Translations under genes and position numbers: made by a program
Assembly: GCA_026770595.1 (NCBI GenBank)
Contig: MU633551.1
Location: 56,499-67,605 of the forward strand
From: Ochromonadaceae sp. CCMP2298
Taxonomy: Eukaryota; Sar; Synurophyceae; Ochromonadales; Ochromonadaceae
Direction: 5' to 3'
Length of the DNA stretch: 11,107 nt
In this document: one piece after another, positions 1 through 8,519 of the stretch
How the letters are laid out: every line of letters begins with the position of its first letter
Numbering within the stretch: the first letter of the stretch is position 1
The notes under the pieces: model-generated
Told to the model about the DNA's origin: nothing
Databases searched by the model: none
Seen by the model: the letters and a program-made list of their open reading frames with translations, nothing else

Positions 1-13
1 GGGTGTTATAAAT

Positions 14-3000
14 GTGTTGGGTATGTGGAGAAGTATTGTGAAAGTTAAAAGTTTAGTAACAATTATAATTAATAAAAAAGCTAGCGCTTTGTTATGGCTG
101 TCACGATTAAAAAGCGAACTAGCGATGATGGTTGTTTGCTTAGGTATTGTATCGATATCAGGTTGCAGTGCAGATAATAACGCGCCTAAGAAAGTTGTTA
201 AGGAAAGTATAAAGCAGAGCCAAAATCTTGAAAGCAACTTTGTTGAACCACCAAACTCCATCCAGACCAGTGTTTATTGGTACTGGATATCAAATCATCT
301 CTCAAAAGAAGGTGTTATTCACGATCTCCATGCAATGAAAGCTGCCGGGATAAACCGCGCTTTTATCGGCAATATTGGTCTTGACGATCTCCCTTACGGA
401 AAAGTAAAGATGTTGAGCGAGCAGTGGTGGGAAATTTTACATGTTGCGTTGAAAACTGCCACTGAACTGGATATTGAAATTGGTATATTCAACTCCCCAG
501 GATGGAGCCAGTCAGGGGGGCCTTGGGTAAAAGCTGAAAATGCCATGCGCTATCTTATTTCTTCACAGACGCGCGTTAAAGGACCAATAAAGCTCACCCG
601 TAAACTGGAAAAGCCTCATGAAATTTATCAGGATGTAAAAGTTATCGCTTATCCTGTGCCAGAAAATCATGGACGCGTATTGGATAACAGTAATAGTGTT
701 ATTACCGCTAGTCCTGCGATTTCAGAACTCGCTACTTTGCTCGATGGTGATACCTCTACAGGCGTTAAATTTACCGGTGAAGGCAACTATACCTTCGATA
801 TTAAAGTTGATAAAGCATTTACCGCGCGTAGCCTTTCCGTACGGTCACTCGAATTCATTATGAAGGCAAACGCGCTGTTTCAAGCTAAAAATAAAAATGG
901 TGAGTTTACCACCGTAAAAGCGTTTGAAATTGACCGATCTAACGCGAGCATAGAAGTCGGTTTTATTCCTTTTGCGCCGGTTGTAGTTTCATTCCCTGCG
1001 GTCACTGCGAGCGATTTTCGTTTAGTTGTTGATTATGAAATACCTAAAGGGCCCTATATTGCACCCGGTGCCAAACTATCTGGTCTTGCAGAAATCGTCA
1101 TATCTCAAGCACCACGCGTAGAGCGATATGCTGAGAAAACATTAGCTAAAATGCATGCTACGCCTATGCCCTACTGGAAAGAATATCAGTGGTCTGAGCA
1201 AGCAATCGTAGAAGACAAAAATCTTGTTATCGATCCAACTCGAGTGCTTGATATCTCAGAGCATATGTCAAGCGATGGCACGCTTAACTGGGATGTTCCC
1301 GAAGGTGAATGGGTTATTCAACGCTCTGGTATGACTCCTACTGGCACCACAAATGGTCCTTCAGCACCTGAAGCAATGGGTTATGAAGTTGACAAGTTAA
1401 GTAAAACTCATGCCGAAATGCATTTCTACGGCCACATGGGGGAGGTGCTCAAGCGTATCCCAGCAGAGGACAGAAAAACATTTAAAGTGGTGGTGCAAGA
1501 TAGCTACGAGAAGGGCGGACAAAACTTCACCGATGGGTTTTTAGCCGAGTTTGAACAAGTTTATGGCTATGATCCGTTGCCATACCTGCCTGTGTACCAA
1601 GGCACCGTTGTAAAAAGCCAACAGGCTTCAGACGGGTTCTTGTGGGATATGCGCCGTTTGGTCGCCAATAAAGTCGCTTACGATTACGTGGCGGGTCTGC
1701 GTGAGGTCAGCCATAAACACGGGCTGACCACTTGGCTGGAGAATTATGGCCATTGGGGTTTCCCCGGCGAATTTTTGATGTATGGCGGTCAGTCTGATGA
1801 AATAGCCGGTGAGTTTTGGAGTGAAGGGAAATTGGGCGATATTGAAAACCGTGCTGCGACGTCAGCTGGTCACATCTATGGTAAAACTAAGATATCTGCG
1901 GAATCGAACACCGCTGGCGGCAAGGCCTTTTTCCGCTATCCTGCTCTTATTAAACAGCGTAGTGACCGTTTCTTCGCTGAAGGCATAAACAATACGCTCC
2001 TACATGTCATGATCACTCAGCCCTATGAGGACAAATTTCCCGGTGTAAATGCTTGGTTTGGCACCGAGTTCAATCGAAAAAACACTTGGTATTCACAAAT
2101 TGATGTCTATACCCAGTATCTCAAACGTACCAATTACATGCTTCAGCAAGGATTGAATGTCGCCGATATTGCTTATTTTATTGGCGAAGATACGCCTAAA
2201 ATGACCGGGGTGACAGACCCTGAAACACCTATTGGTTATCAGTTTGATTATATGAATGCAGAGGTTATTGAAAAACACATGACGGTGGAAGATGGACTGA
2301 TCACACTACCGCATGGCACACAGTACCGTATTATGGTGTTACCGAAACTAGAGACCATGCGCCCGGCATTGTTAGCCAAGATCAAACAACTAGTAAATGA
2401 CGGTGCTGTTATTCTAGGACCGCCCCCCAGACGTTCACCCAGTTTACAAAATCAGCCACAAGCCGACCAACAGGTTCAAGCTATGGCTGCCGAGTTGTGG
2501 GGTGATGTTGATGGCATAACGGTGAAATCGCGTAATGTTGGCAAAGGCATGATCATCAATGGCATGGATATGCCTGAGGCCTTTGCTTTGATCAACACTG
2601 TGCCGGATGTGAAACTACCTCAAGACGATAGCATCCATTATGGACACCGCACCCTGGATGGTCAGGATATATACTTTATCACCAACCAAACAGCTGAAAC
2701 TAAGATCGTGACACCAGAGTTCAGAGTCACAGGCAAGCAGCCTGAACTATGGCAAGCCACCACAGGATATGTTCGTGATTTGGCCGCTTACCTGCAATTA
2801 GAGCAGACTACGGCCGTACCCTTGAAACTAGCCCCTTATGAAAGTGTGTTTGTTGTTTTCAGCAAGCTAGCGGGACAAGCAACAGCAACAGGCATTGATG
2901 CTAACTATCCAGAAGCTAAGCTCGTTAGTGATCTTAATACGGAGTGGACAGTCACCTTCGATCCCGCTCAACGCGGCCCTGACGAAACGGTAACTTTCCC

Positions 3001-3406
3001 CTCGCTGGTTGATTGGGCGGCATCAGATGACGATAGGATTAAATATTATTCTGGTACTGCTTTTTATAGCAATACTTTCACACTGGACAAACTACCGGAA
3101 AGTGAGAAAGTCGTCATTGATTTGGGAAGCTTCACCGCGATGGCAAAGGTCACGATAAACGGACATTATGCTGGCGGTTTATGGACAGCCCCCACACGGC
3201 TAGATATTTCTGATTTTGTAAGGGAAGGAAAAAACCAGCTCAAAATTGAAATTGTTAATACCTGGGTGAACCGCATCATTGGTGATATGCATCTGCCAGA
3301 AGAAGAGCGAAAAACCTGGATGCTGGTTAATCCTTATACGGATGAAAGCACTTTGCAGTCTTCCGGATTGTTGGGACCGGTGAAAATATCAAGGGTTAAA
3401 TACTAA
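14..3406 (+). CDS. GH106-family alpha-L-rhamnosidase-like lipoprotein
   Basis: Probable exo-acting alpha-L-rhamnosidase of family GH106, trimming terminal rhamnose from oligosaccharides outside the cytoplasm. The mature start (PPNSIQTSVYWYWISNHLS, about residue 78) and the following DLHAMKAAGINRAFIGNIG are typical of the family's (beta/alpha)8 domain. Candidate catalytic glutamates are E499 in QDSYEKGG and E630 in SAES. From memory, their 131-residue spacing resembles that reported for the characterised GH106 enzyme BT_0986; this needs an alignment. Other conserved blocks are GEFW (E600) and a C-terminal beta-sandwich at about 970-1080 ending NTWVNRIIGD. A lipobox, SISGC with Cys51, follows a hydrophobic stretch, and Ser at +2 suggests outer-membrane sorting. 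The start is uncertain: GTG at 14, TTG at 17 and ATG at 23 all give an unusually long region ahead of the lipobox, and no strong ribosome site is visible. The gene is followed by the GH78 gene after 189 bases. Family call strong; exact specificity inferred. Confidence 0.87.
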   Translation: MLGMWRSIVKVKSLVTIIINKKASALLWLSRLKSELAMMVVCLGIVSISGCSADNNAPKKVVKESIKQSQNLESNFVEPPNSIQTSVYWYWISNHLSKEGVIHDLHAMKAAGINRAFIGNIGLDDLPYGKVKMLSEQWWEILHVALKTATELDIEIGIFNSPGWSQSGGPWVKAENAMRYLISSQTRVKGPIKLTRKLEKPHEIYQDVKVIAYPVPENHGRVLDNSNSVITASPAISELATLLDGDTSTGVKFTGEGNYTFDIKVDKAFTARSLSVRSLEFIMKANALFQAKNKNGEFTTVKAFEIDRSNASIEVGFIPFAPVVVSFPAVTASDFRLVVDYEIPKGPYIAPGAKLSGLAEIVISQAPRVERYAEKTLAKMHATPMPYWKEYQWSEQAIVEDKNLVIDPTRVLDISEHMSSDGTLNWDVPEGEWVIQRSGMTPTGTTNGPSAPEAMGYEVDKLSKTHAEMHFYGHMGEVLKRIPAEDRKTFKVVVQDSYEKGGQNFTDGFLAEFEQVYGYDPLPYLPVYQGTVVKSQQASDGFLWDMRRLVANKVAYDYVAGLREVSHKHGLTTWLENYGHWGFPGEFLMYGGQSDEIAGEFWSEGKLGDIENRAATSAGHIYGKTKISAESNTAGGKAFFRYPALIKQRSDRFFAEGINNTLLHVMITQPYEDKFPGVNAWFGTEFNRKNTWYSQIDVYTQYLKRTNYMLQQGLNVADIAYFIGEDTPKMTGVTDPETPIGYQFDYMNAEVIEKHMTVEDGLITLPHGTQYRIMVLPKLETMRPALLAKIKQLVNDGAVILGPPPRRSPSLQNQPQADQQVQAMAAELWGDVDGITVKSRNVGKGMIINGMDMPEAFALINTVPDVKLPQDDSIHYGHRTLDGQDIYFITNQTAETKIVTPEFRVTGKQPELWQATTGYVRDLAAYLQLEQTTAVPLKLAPYESVFVVFSKLAGQATATGIDANYPEAKLVSDLNTEWTVTFDPAQRGPDETVTFPSLVDWAASDDDRIKYYSGTAFYSNTFTLDKLPESEKVVIDLGSFTAMAKVTINGHYAGGLWTAPTRLDISDFVREGKNQLKIEIVNTWVNRIIGDMHLPEEERKTWMLVNPYTDESTLQSSGLLGPVKISRVKY

Positions 3407-3447
3407 CTATCTATTACCATGTTCCCGGAGTAGACAGTATCAATCAT

Positions 3448-3495
3448 ATGAAGCGGCATATTGCCCTGGCTGCCTTTGCTGCTATCTCCTCCTAG
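3448..3495 (+). other. 15-codon mini-ORF resembling a signal peptide
   Basis: ATG at 3448 opens a 15-codon frame reading MKRHIALAAFAAISS, then TAG. The Lys-Arg start and the Ala-rich hydrophobic stretch look like the beginning of an exported protein. A GGAG lies at 3427-3430, rather far upstream. It sits in the gap between the two rhamnosidase genes. It could be the relic of a lost secreted-protein gene, a short leader peptide, or chance. There is no homology evidence beyond the signal-peptide look. Confidence 0.2.
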
Positions 3496-3595
3496 AGTTT
3501 GTTAGTTATACAATATGGATAGGAGAGTGGACGTTCAATTTTTAGCCATTAAGGCTTTGTGACATTAATATGAAAATGATAAACAGGATTTAACC

Positions 3596-6424
3596 GTGAA
3601 AATATATCAATACCTGGCATTAGCACTTACTTTGATCACCTTACAAGCATGCAATGATGACTTGATGATTAAATCACCTATTGTGCTTACAGTTAACGAA
3701 GGTATCGAAAATCCTATAGGCTTTCACGATGCTACACCTTCCTTTTCTTGGCAACTTAACGATAAACGCCAAGGGGCAAAACAAACGGCTTATCAGCTTG
3801 TTGTTGAAAATGTGGTAGGCAACTCCCACAAGCTACTTTGGGATAGTAGAAAGGTTGAATCAAACCAGTCAGTTTACGTACCGTATCAGGGGCCTGAGCT
3901 TAAATCTCGTCAACGTGTTGATTGGAAGGTGCGTTACTGGGATCAAAAAGGGCAAGTTTCTACTTGGTCAGCATTAGCTAATTTGGAGTTAGGCTTGTTA
4001 AACAATACTGATTGGCAGGCGAGTTGGGTATATATAGCTGACCCTAGTGATATAAAAAAGAAAGAAGCTTGTACTGCTGACTGTACGGCGGGTAAGGTGA
4101 ACCCAGCGGGCACGCTAGGCGTCGAAACGGCAAACCCGGTAATGTACTTACGCAAAAGCTTTAATTTAACGCAAGTACCGAGCAGTGCTCGCCTTTATTT
4201 AACCGCTAAAGGCTTGGTAGATTTTCGGATTAATGGTCAGTTAGTCACGCCCAATGCCTTCGTACCTGGTTGGACTGATTATACGCAAAAAATTGAAACT
4301 TTAACCTACGATGTTAGCGGATTATTGCAGACTGGAGAAAACGTTTTAGCCGCACGGATCAGTGATGGTTGGTATGCGGGCACTATTTCTAAACGATTTT
4401 ATGGCAAAGTGCCGGAGCTACTGGCACAGTTAGAACTTACATCAGCAACAGGTGAAATAGTTCAAAGCATAGTAACGGATGCCAGTTGGATGTTATCTAC
4501 CGATGGTGCCATTACCATGGCCGATATTTGGCATGGTGAAGACTTTGATGCCCGTAAAGAATTAACGGGTTGGGATAAGGCTAATTATAGTAATGCAAAA
4601 GCGAGTGCCGCTGTATTTAGCTCTGTGGCCGTATCGGCAATTGATAACAATATTCGTCTTGCCCCTAAACGCTTTCAGGGCGTAAAAGTCATTGAAACAC
4701 TCAACCCTATTTCTCATCAGGTATTTGATGACGGTAAAGTGGTTTATGACTTAGGGCAAAATATGGTCGGCTGGATCGCGATTAAGTTACCGGCACTGAA
4801 AGGTAAAAATGTAAAAATTCAGATGGCAGAAATGCTCAATGACGATGGCACACTTTATCGTGGTAATTATCGCGCTGCCCGTTCAGAAGCAAACTATATC
4901 CCAGCAAAAGATGGCATTGCTGAATATAGCCAAACCTTTTCCTTTTTCGGTTTTCGTTATGTTGAAATTTCAGGTTTTGATGCCAGTCATACGCCTAACT
5001 TAGATTGGGTTAAAGGGCAGGTATTACACACCGACTTTAAGCGCACGGGGCACTTTGAGTCTTCACATAAAAAGCTTAATAAATTGTATAGCAACATTAT
5101 TTGGGGACAACGGGGGAATTTTTTAGATATTCCTACCGATTGTCCACAAAGGGATGAACGCTATGGTTGGACGGGTGACGCACAAGTTTTTGCTCCTGTT
5201 TCCTTAGCCAATTTCGACACCCATGCGTTTTGGATGAGTTACTTGGAAACCATGCAAATGGAGATGAAAGCTGATGGAAGTGTGCCACAACTTATTCCGT
5301 CAAATCAGTATGGTGATTGGGTTAATGCCGCTGGTTGGGGTGATGCCGCCTTTGTTATTCCTTGGCAATTATATTTACGTACCGGTGATATCGAAGTATT
5401 GAAAGAGTTCTACCCGATGATGGAAAAACGGGTGAATTATTACCGTAATAAGGCTGAAAATGGCCTTGTTGAAGAAACTAAAAGCTTTGGGGACTGGCTA
5501 CAGCCTAAACGTTACAAAGAAGATAGCATAGCTATTGGTTATGGTTTGCTCAGTGGTGAAACATCGATGCGTTTACTGACTACCAGCTATTATGGCTATG
5601 GTGCGTATATCCTTGCTCAATCGGCACAGGCTTTAGGTAAAGTTAAAGAAGCCGAAGAACACCAGCAGTTATTTGAACAAATAGCCACCGTTGCGGCTAA
5701 TACTTTTTTTGATAAAAATGGCATGCTGGTTGAAGGCACAGAAACTCAAACAGCTTACGTATTGCCATTAGCTTTTGGTTTAATTGATGGGCAACTAGCA
5801 GAAAAGGCAGCCGTGCAGCTATCAAGAAGAATTAAAGACGATGGTAATTTGCTTAACACAGGTTTTTTAGGCACCGCTGATTTGATCCCGACCCTAGAAA
5901 ATTATGGGCTGCGTAATCAGGCAATGAGTATTTTATTTTCTTCAGACTACCCCAGCTGGTTTTATTCTATCGATCAAGGTGCAACCACCATGTGGGAGCG
6001 ATGGAATAGTTATACCAAAAAAGACGGTTTCGGCGATGATTCAATGAATTCTTTCAACCATTACGCGTATGGTGCGGTAGGGCGCTTCTTTTATGAAAAT
6101 TTGGCGGGTTTGGCGCCAACAATAAATAAGCCGGGTTACCAAGAAGTGATTGTAAAACCTATTCTGGATCTACGTGTTCCCCTTGATTATGCTAAAGCGA
6201 GTATCGATACCCGCTACGGTAAAGCGTCTAATGCTTGGAAGAAAACAAAACTTGGTTGGCAAATGACAACCGTAATACCGGCTAATGCCAGTGGAAAAAT
6301 TATCTTTGAGTTTGATTCAAGTAATATTGATGTGATTACTGGCAAGGCAAATTTTAGCGCAACACCTGAAGGTAGTGTAGCGCTTGTTCCTGCAGGTACT
6401 TATCAATTTTTAATTAAAATTTAA
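3596..6424 (+). CDS. GH78 alpha-L-rhamnosidase lipoprotein
   Basis: Inverting alpha-L-rhamnosidase of family GH78, hydrolysing terminal alpha-L-rhamnose. The 942-residue architecture is the usual one: an Ig/fibronectin-like N-terminal part (about 25-130), the rhamnosidase N domain (about 185-350), a concanavalin-like domain (about 380-480), the six-hairpin (alpha/alpha)6 catalytic domain (about 485-840) and a C-terminal beta domain. The acidic catalytic block DCPQRDERYGWTGD starts at D515, so E521 is the likely general acid. GATTMWERW carries E801, the likely general base. Both roles are by analogy with characterised GH78 enzymes. A lipobox LQAC puts the lipidated Cys at residue 19, so the enzyme is exported and membrane-anchored. 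The GTG start is supported by AGGA at 3585-3588 with 7-base spacing and by a well-shaped signal peptide. A short Cys-containing insertion (EACTADC, about residue 160) is unusual. The gene probably works with the GH106 enzyme upstream and the sulfatase downstream. Confidence 0.95.
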   Translation: MKIYQYLALALTLITLQACNDDLMIKSPIVLTVNEGIENPIGFHDATPSFSWQLNDKRQGAKQTAYQLVVENVVGNSHKLLWDSRKVESNQSVYVPYQGPELKSRQRVDWKVRYWDQKGQVSTWSALANLELGLLNNTDWQASWVYIADPSDIKKKEACTADCTAGKVNPAGTLGVETANPVMYLRKSFNLTQVPSSARLYLTAKGLVDFRINGQLVTPNAFVPGWTDYTQKIETLTYDVSGLLQTGENVLAARISDGWYAGTISKRFYGKVPELLAQLELTSATGEIVQSIVTDASWMLSTDGAITMADIWHGEDFDARKELTGWDKANYSNAKASAAVFSSVAVSAIDNNIRLAPKRFQGVKVIETLNPISHQVFDDGKVVYDLGQNMVGWIAIKLPALKGKNVKIQMAEMLNDDGTLYRGNYRAARSEANYIPAKDGIAEYSQTFSFFGFRYVEISGFDASHTPNLDWVKGQVLHTDFKRTGHFESSHKKLNKLYSNIIWGQRGNFLDIPTDCPQRDERYGWTGDAQVFAPVSLANFDTHAFWMSYLETMQMEMKADGSVPQLIPSNQYGDWVNAAGWGDAAFVIPWQLYLRTGDIEVLKEFYPMMEKRVNYYRNKAENGLVEETKSFGDWLQPKRYKEDSIAIGYGLLSGETSMRLLTTSYYGYGAYILAQSAQALGKVKEAEEHQQLFEQIATVAANTFFDKNGMLVEGTETQTAYVLPLAFGLIDGQLAEKAAVQLSRRIKDDGNLLNTGFLGTADLIPTLENYGLRNQAMSILFSSDYPSWFYSIDQGATTMWERWNSYTKKDGFGDDSMNSFNHYAYGAVGRFFYENLAGLAPTINKPGYQEVIVKPILDLRVPLDYAKASIDTRYGKASNAWKKTKLGWQMTTVIPANASGKIIFEFDSSNIDVITGKANFSATPEGSVALVPAGTYQFLIKI

Positions 6425-6485
6425 CATTTTGAAACTTATCAACCCCTGAACAGGCTTACCGAGCTAACTTGAAATGTGCTGCATA

Positions 6486-6555
6486 AAATCAGGATTGTTT
6501 ACTTAAAAAAAGGATCCGTGTCCAATGAATTGGGTCCATTTCTCAGTCCTGGTTT
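6486..6555. repeat. Nested inverted repeat ahead of the sulfatase gene
   Basis: An 11-base arm at 6486-6496 (AAATCAGGATT) can pair with 6545-6555 (AGTCCTGGTTT), with two G-T wobbles. Inside it GGATCC (6512-6517) can pair with GGGTCC (6532-6537), with one wobble. An A7 run precedes the inner arm. It lies between the GH78 stop and the sulfatase start. It may be a transcript hairpin, a weak attenuator or terminator, or a processing site; there is no proper U-tract to make it a clear terminator. Confidence 0.35.
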
Positions 6556-6590
6556 GATGAACTTGAACAAATACAAATATTGAATCATTC

Positions 6591-6596
6591 AGGAGA
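6591..6596 (+). promoter_or_regulatory. Ribosome binding site deciding the sulfatase start
   Basis: AGGAGA is a strong Shine-Dalgarno match. It lies 11 bases before the ATG at 6608, but only 2 bases before the in-frame TTG at 6599, which is too close for initiation. The ATG is therefore the better start. Confidence 0.75.
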
Positions 6597-6607
6597 TATT
6601 GAATAAA

Positions 6608-8017
6608 ATGAAAAGAATTAAAATAGGTGTGCTTTGCTTGTTAATATGTAAGCTTTCTTTTGCTTTTGCTAAAAGCCCAGTAAAAAATAATACAGACGCG
6701 CTGCCAAATATAGTCTTTATTCTGGTTGATGATCTTGGCTACGGCCAATTGGGCGTCAATGGCCAAAATAAAATCGCAACACCTAATATTGATAAGCTTG
6801 CTAAACAAGGCATGCAATTTACGCAGGCCTATTCAGGCAGTACCGTTTGTTCTCCATCGAGGGTTTCGTTGATGACAGGGCGAGATGGTCGTCACCTGCA
6901 CAGTAATAATAACGCCATTAAACTTCGGGCCGGTGATGTTACTTTTCCTCAGCTACTGCAGGAGGGAGGATATGAAACAACCTTAATCGGGAAGTGGGGA
7001 ATTGGTACAACAATTAACGTTAACGATCCGCTGAAGATGGGATTTGATAGCTGGTATGGCTTCCTTGACAATGTAAGCGCCCATAGACAATATCCAACCT
7101 CAGTACTTCGTAATAATAATCGTGAGATTATCAAAGAAAATGCCAATGGCTCAAAGGTAAAGTATGCGCAAGCGTTATTTACCGATGAGGCACGCTCTTT
7201 TATTAGAGAAGATCATGAAAAACCTTTCTTTTTATATTTATCATATACATCCCCTCATGGTGAGTTAGCGGCTCCTAAACAGTATTACGATCAGTACCGT
7301 GATAGTTTTAGTGAAAAACCTTACTTGGGGATGTCTGACGGTAAAGCCGATACCGTGTTTGAGCCTTTTTACCCAAATCCTATTGAGCAGCCAAATGCCA
7401 CGATGGCGGCGATGATCACAACTCTTGATGCTTATATTGGAGAAGTGCTAGTAACATTGAAAGAAACAGGGATTGAAGATAACACCCTGGTTATCTTCAC
7501 TTCAGACAATGGCCCGCATGCTGAAGGTGGGGCTGATCCTGAGTTTTTTGGTGCGTCAAAACCTTTTCGGGGTATCAAAAGAGATCTGCTTGATGGCGGG
7601 ATCCATGTTCCTATGATTATACGATGGCCAAATACTATTGCCGCTAACCAAGTGAATGACACACCGATGGCGTTTGCCGATTTTTTACCGACATTTTCAG
7701 CGTTAGTTAATGTTGCCATTGATGTAGAAGTAGCTTCATCTATAGATGGATTTTCAATGCTTCCTGTTTTGTTAGGCGCTGAAGTTGATATGGCAGAACG
7801 CGTGATGTATTGGGAGTTTGTTAGACTAATGAATGGTGCTAAAACGCTGACACAAGCTGCAAGACGTGGTAATTGGAAGGCGATCCGTCTCGGAGACGGT
7901 ATGCCATTGGAACTATACAATATTATTGATGACCCCGGTGAACGTATCAACATGGCTGAAAAGCAAGTTGAAGTAGCTGAAGCTTTTCTAACACTATTTA
8001 ATCGTCAATTAAAATAA
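6608..8017 (+). CDS. Secreted type I sulfatase (formylglycine-dependent)
   Basis: Sulfatase of the alkaline-phosphatase-like S1 family, removing sulfate esters from a carbohydrate. Given its neighbours, sulfated rhamnose or its oligosaccharides is the likely substrate, which is inference. The fold start NIVFILVDDLGYG carries two metal-binding Asp (41-42). VCSPSRVSLMTG holds the maturation motif C-x-P-S-R with Cys81, converted to formylglycine, and Arg85. GKWGIG, SPHGE and TSDNGPHAEGG (Asp300 and Asn301, further metal ligands) follow in the usual order. Residues 1-21 are a Sec signal peptide (MKRIKIG, then a hydrophobic stretch to AFA before KSP), with no lipobox, so it is probably periplasmic or secreted. 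The length of 469 residues is normal. The Cys-type site requires a formylglycine-generating enzyme or anaerobic maturase encoded elsewhere. The subfamily cannot be fixed by eye. Confidence 0.93.
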   Translation: MKRIKIGVLCLLICKLSFAFAKSPVKNNTDALPNIVFILVDDLGYGQLGVNGQNKIATPNIDKLAKQGMQFTQAYSGSTVCSPSRVSLMTGRDGRHLHSNNNAIKLRAGDVTFPQLLQEGGYETTLIGKWGIGTTINVNDPLKMGFDSWYGFLDNVSAHRQYPTSVLRNNNREIIKENANGSKVKYAQALFTDEARSFIREDHEKPFFLYLSYTSPHGELAAPKQYYDQYRDSFSEKPYLGMSDGKADTVFEPFYPNPIEQPNATMAAMITTLDAYIGEVLVTLKETGIEDNTLVIFTSDNGPHAEGGADPEFFGASKPFRGIKRDLLDGGIHVPMIIRWPNTIAANQVNDTPMAFADFLPTFSALVNVAIDVEVASSIDGFSMLPVLLGAEVDMAERVMYWEFVRLMNGAKTLTQAARRGNWKAIRLGDGMPLELYNIIDDPGERINMAEKQVEVAEAFLTLFNRQLK

Positions 8018-8029
8018 CTGTGAACATTA

Positions 8030-8043
8030 ACTAATAAATTAGT
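8030..8043. repeat. Perfect 14-base inverted repeat before rhaM
   Basis: ACTAAT, a 2-base spacer AA, then ATTAGT, placed between the sulfatase stop (8015-8017) and the GGAAG ribosome site of rhaM (8044-8048). A two-base loop is too tight for a good RNA hairpin, so a dimeric protein-binding site or chance in AT-rich DNA are the alternatives. Confidence 0.3.
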
Positions 8044-8051
8044 GGAAGCCA

Positions 8052-8393
8052 ATGTTAAAACATCTAGCAGAAAATAAACGACTTCGCAAAGCCTTTATTA
8101 TGTCTGTTTATCCTGATAAGCATGAAGAATATCAGCGCCGTCACGATCTGATTTGGCCTGAACTCCAATCACTATTGAAATCTCATGGCGCTCATCATTA
8201 TTCAATTTTTCTCGATAAGGGGGCTAGCCAGCTCTTTGGTTATGTTGAAATTGAAGATGAAGAAAGGTGGCTAGCTATTGCAAATACAGAGGTTTGCCAA
8301 AAATGGTGGGCTTATATGACTGACATTATGTCAACCAATATGGATGGAAGTCCCAAAACGACCACGCTAAGTGAAGTTTTTCATCTTGATTAA
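8052..8393 (+). CDS. rhaM: L-rhamnose mutarotase
   Basis: Interconverts the alpha and beta anomers of L-rhamnose in the cytoplasm (EC 5.1.3.32), supplying the anomer used by the isomerase. The core is very close to E. coli Rha[41 protein letters not shown], and [13 protein letters not shown]. The active-site residues known from E. coli (Tyr18, His22 and the Trp pair) correspond to Tyr27, His31 and Trp85-Trp86 here. It is a dimeric alpha-beta barrel family of about 104 residues; this one has 113 because of an extra N-terminal MLKHLAENK stretch. No start codon lies nearer the conserved core, and GGAAG at 8044-8048 fits the ATG at 8052. It is 34 bases after the sulfatase stop, so probably cotranscribed with it. 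Confidence 0.95.
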   Translation: MLKHLAENKRLRKAFIMSVYPDKHEEYQRRHDLIWPELQSLLKSHGAHHYSIFLDKGASQLFGYVEIEDEERWLAIANTEVCQKWWAYMTDIMSTNMDGSPKTTTLSEVFHLD

Positions 8394-8473
8394 CCTCTAT
8401 AATATTAAAGTTATAACCATGACTGATATTGACTTGTTTTGATTGTTGTTGGATGTTACTGTGTTCGAAACAT

Positions 8474-8496
8474 TGGCTAATGAAGCCAGATATAAT
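8474..8496 (+). promoter_or_regulatory. Candidate regulated promoter of the sugar kinase gene
   Basis: A perfect -10 hexamer TATAAT stands at 8491-8496, 23 bases before the kinase ATG. No credible -35 box lies at the right distance. Instead an inverted repeat TGGCT-N5-AGCCA (8474-8488) fills the spacer position and TTCGAAACA (8464-8472) the -35 position. This layout fits control by a DNA-binding regulator, but it is inference. A weaker alternative is TTGACT at 8429-8434 with a poor -10. Confidence 0.35.
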
Positions 8497-8519
8497 AATA
8501 ACGATGAAAGTAATGAACC

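Noticed and set aside
6505-6540. Rho-independent terminator after the GH78 gene
   Set aside because: The inner stem is only 6 pairs with a 14-base loop and is followed by ATTTCTC rather than a T run, so I list it only as an inverted repeat.
6599-6607. TTG at 6599 as the sulfatase start
   Set aside because: It is only 2 bases after the AGGAGA site, whereas the ATG at 6608 has workable spacing and gives a normal signal peptide.
7432-7953. 173-codon open frame on the - strand
   Set aside because: It lies wholly inside the sulfatase gene, whose family motifs are clear, and its translation shows no recognisable domain. It is a shadow frame.
8398-8417. TATAAT and the palindrome GTTATAAC just after rhaM
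   Set aside because: In such AT-rich DNA these short matches are expected by chance, and no matching -35 box or downstream start fits.
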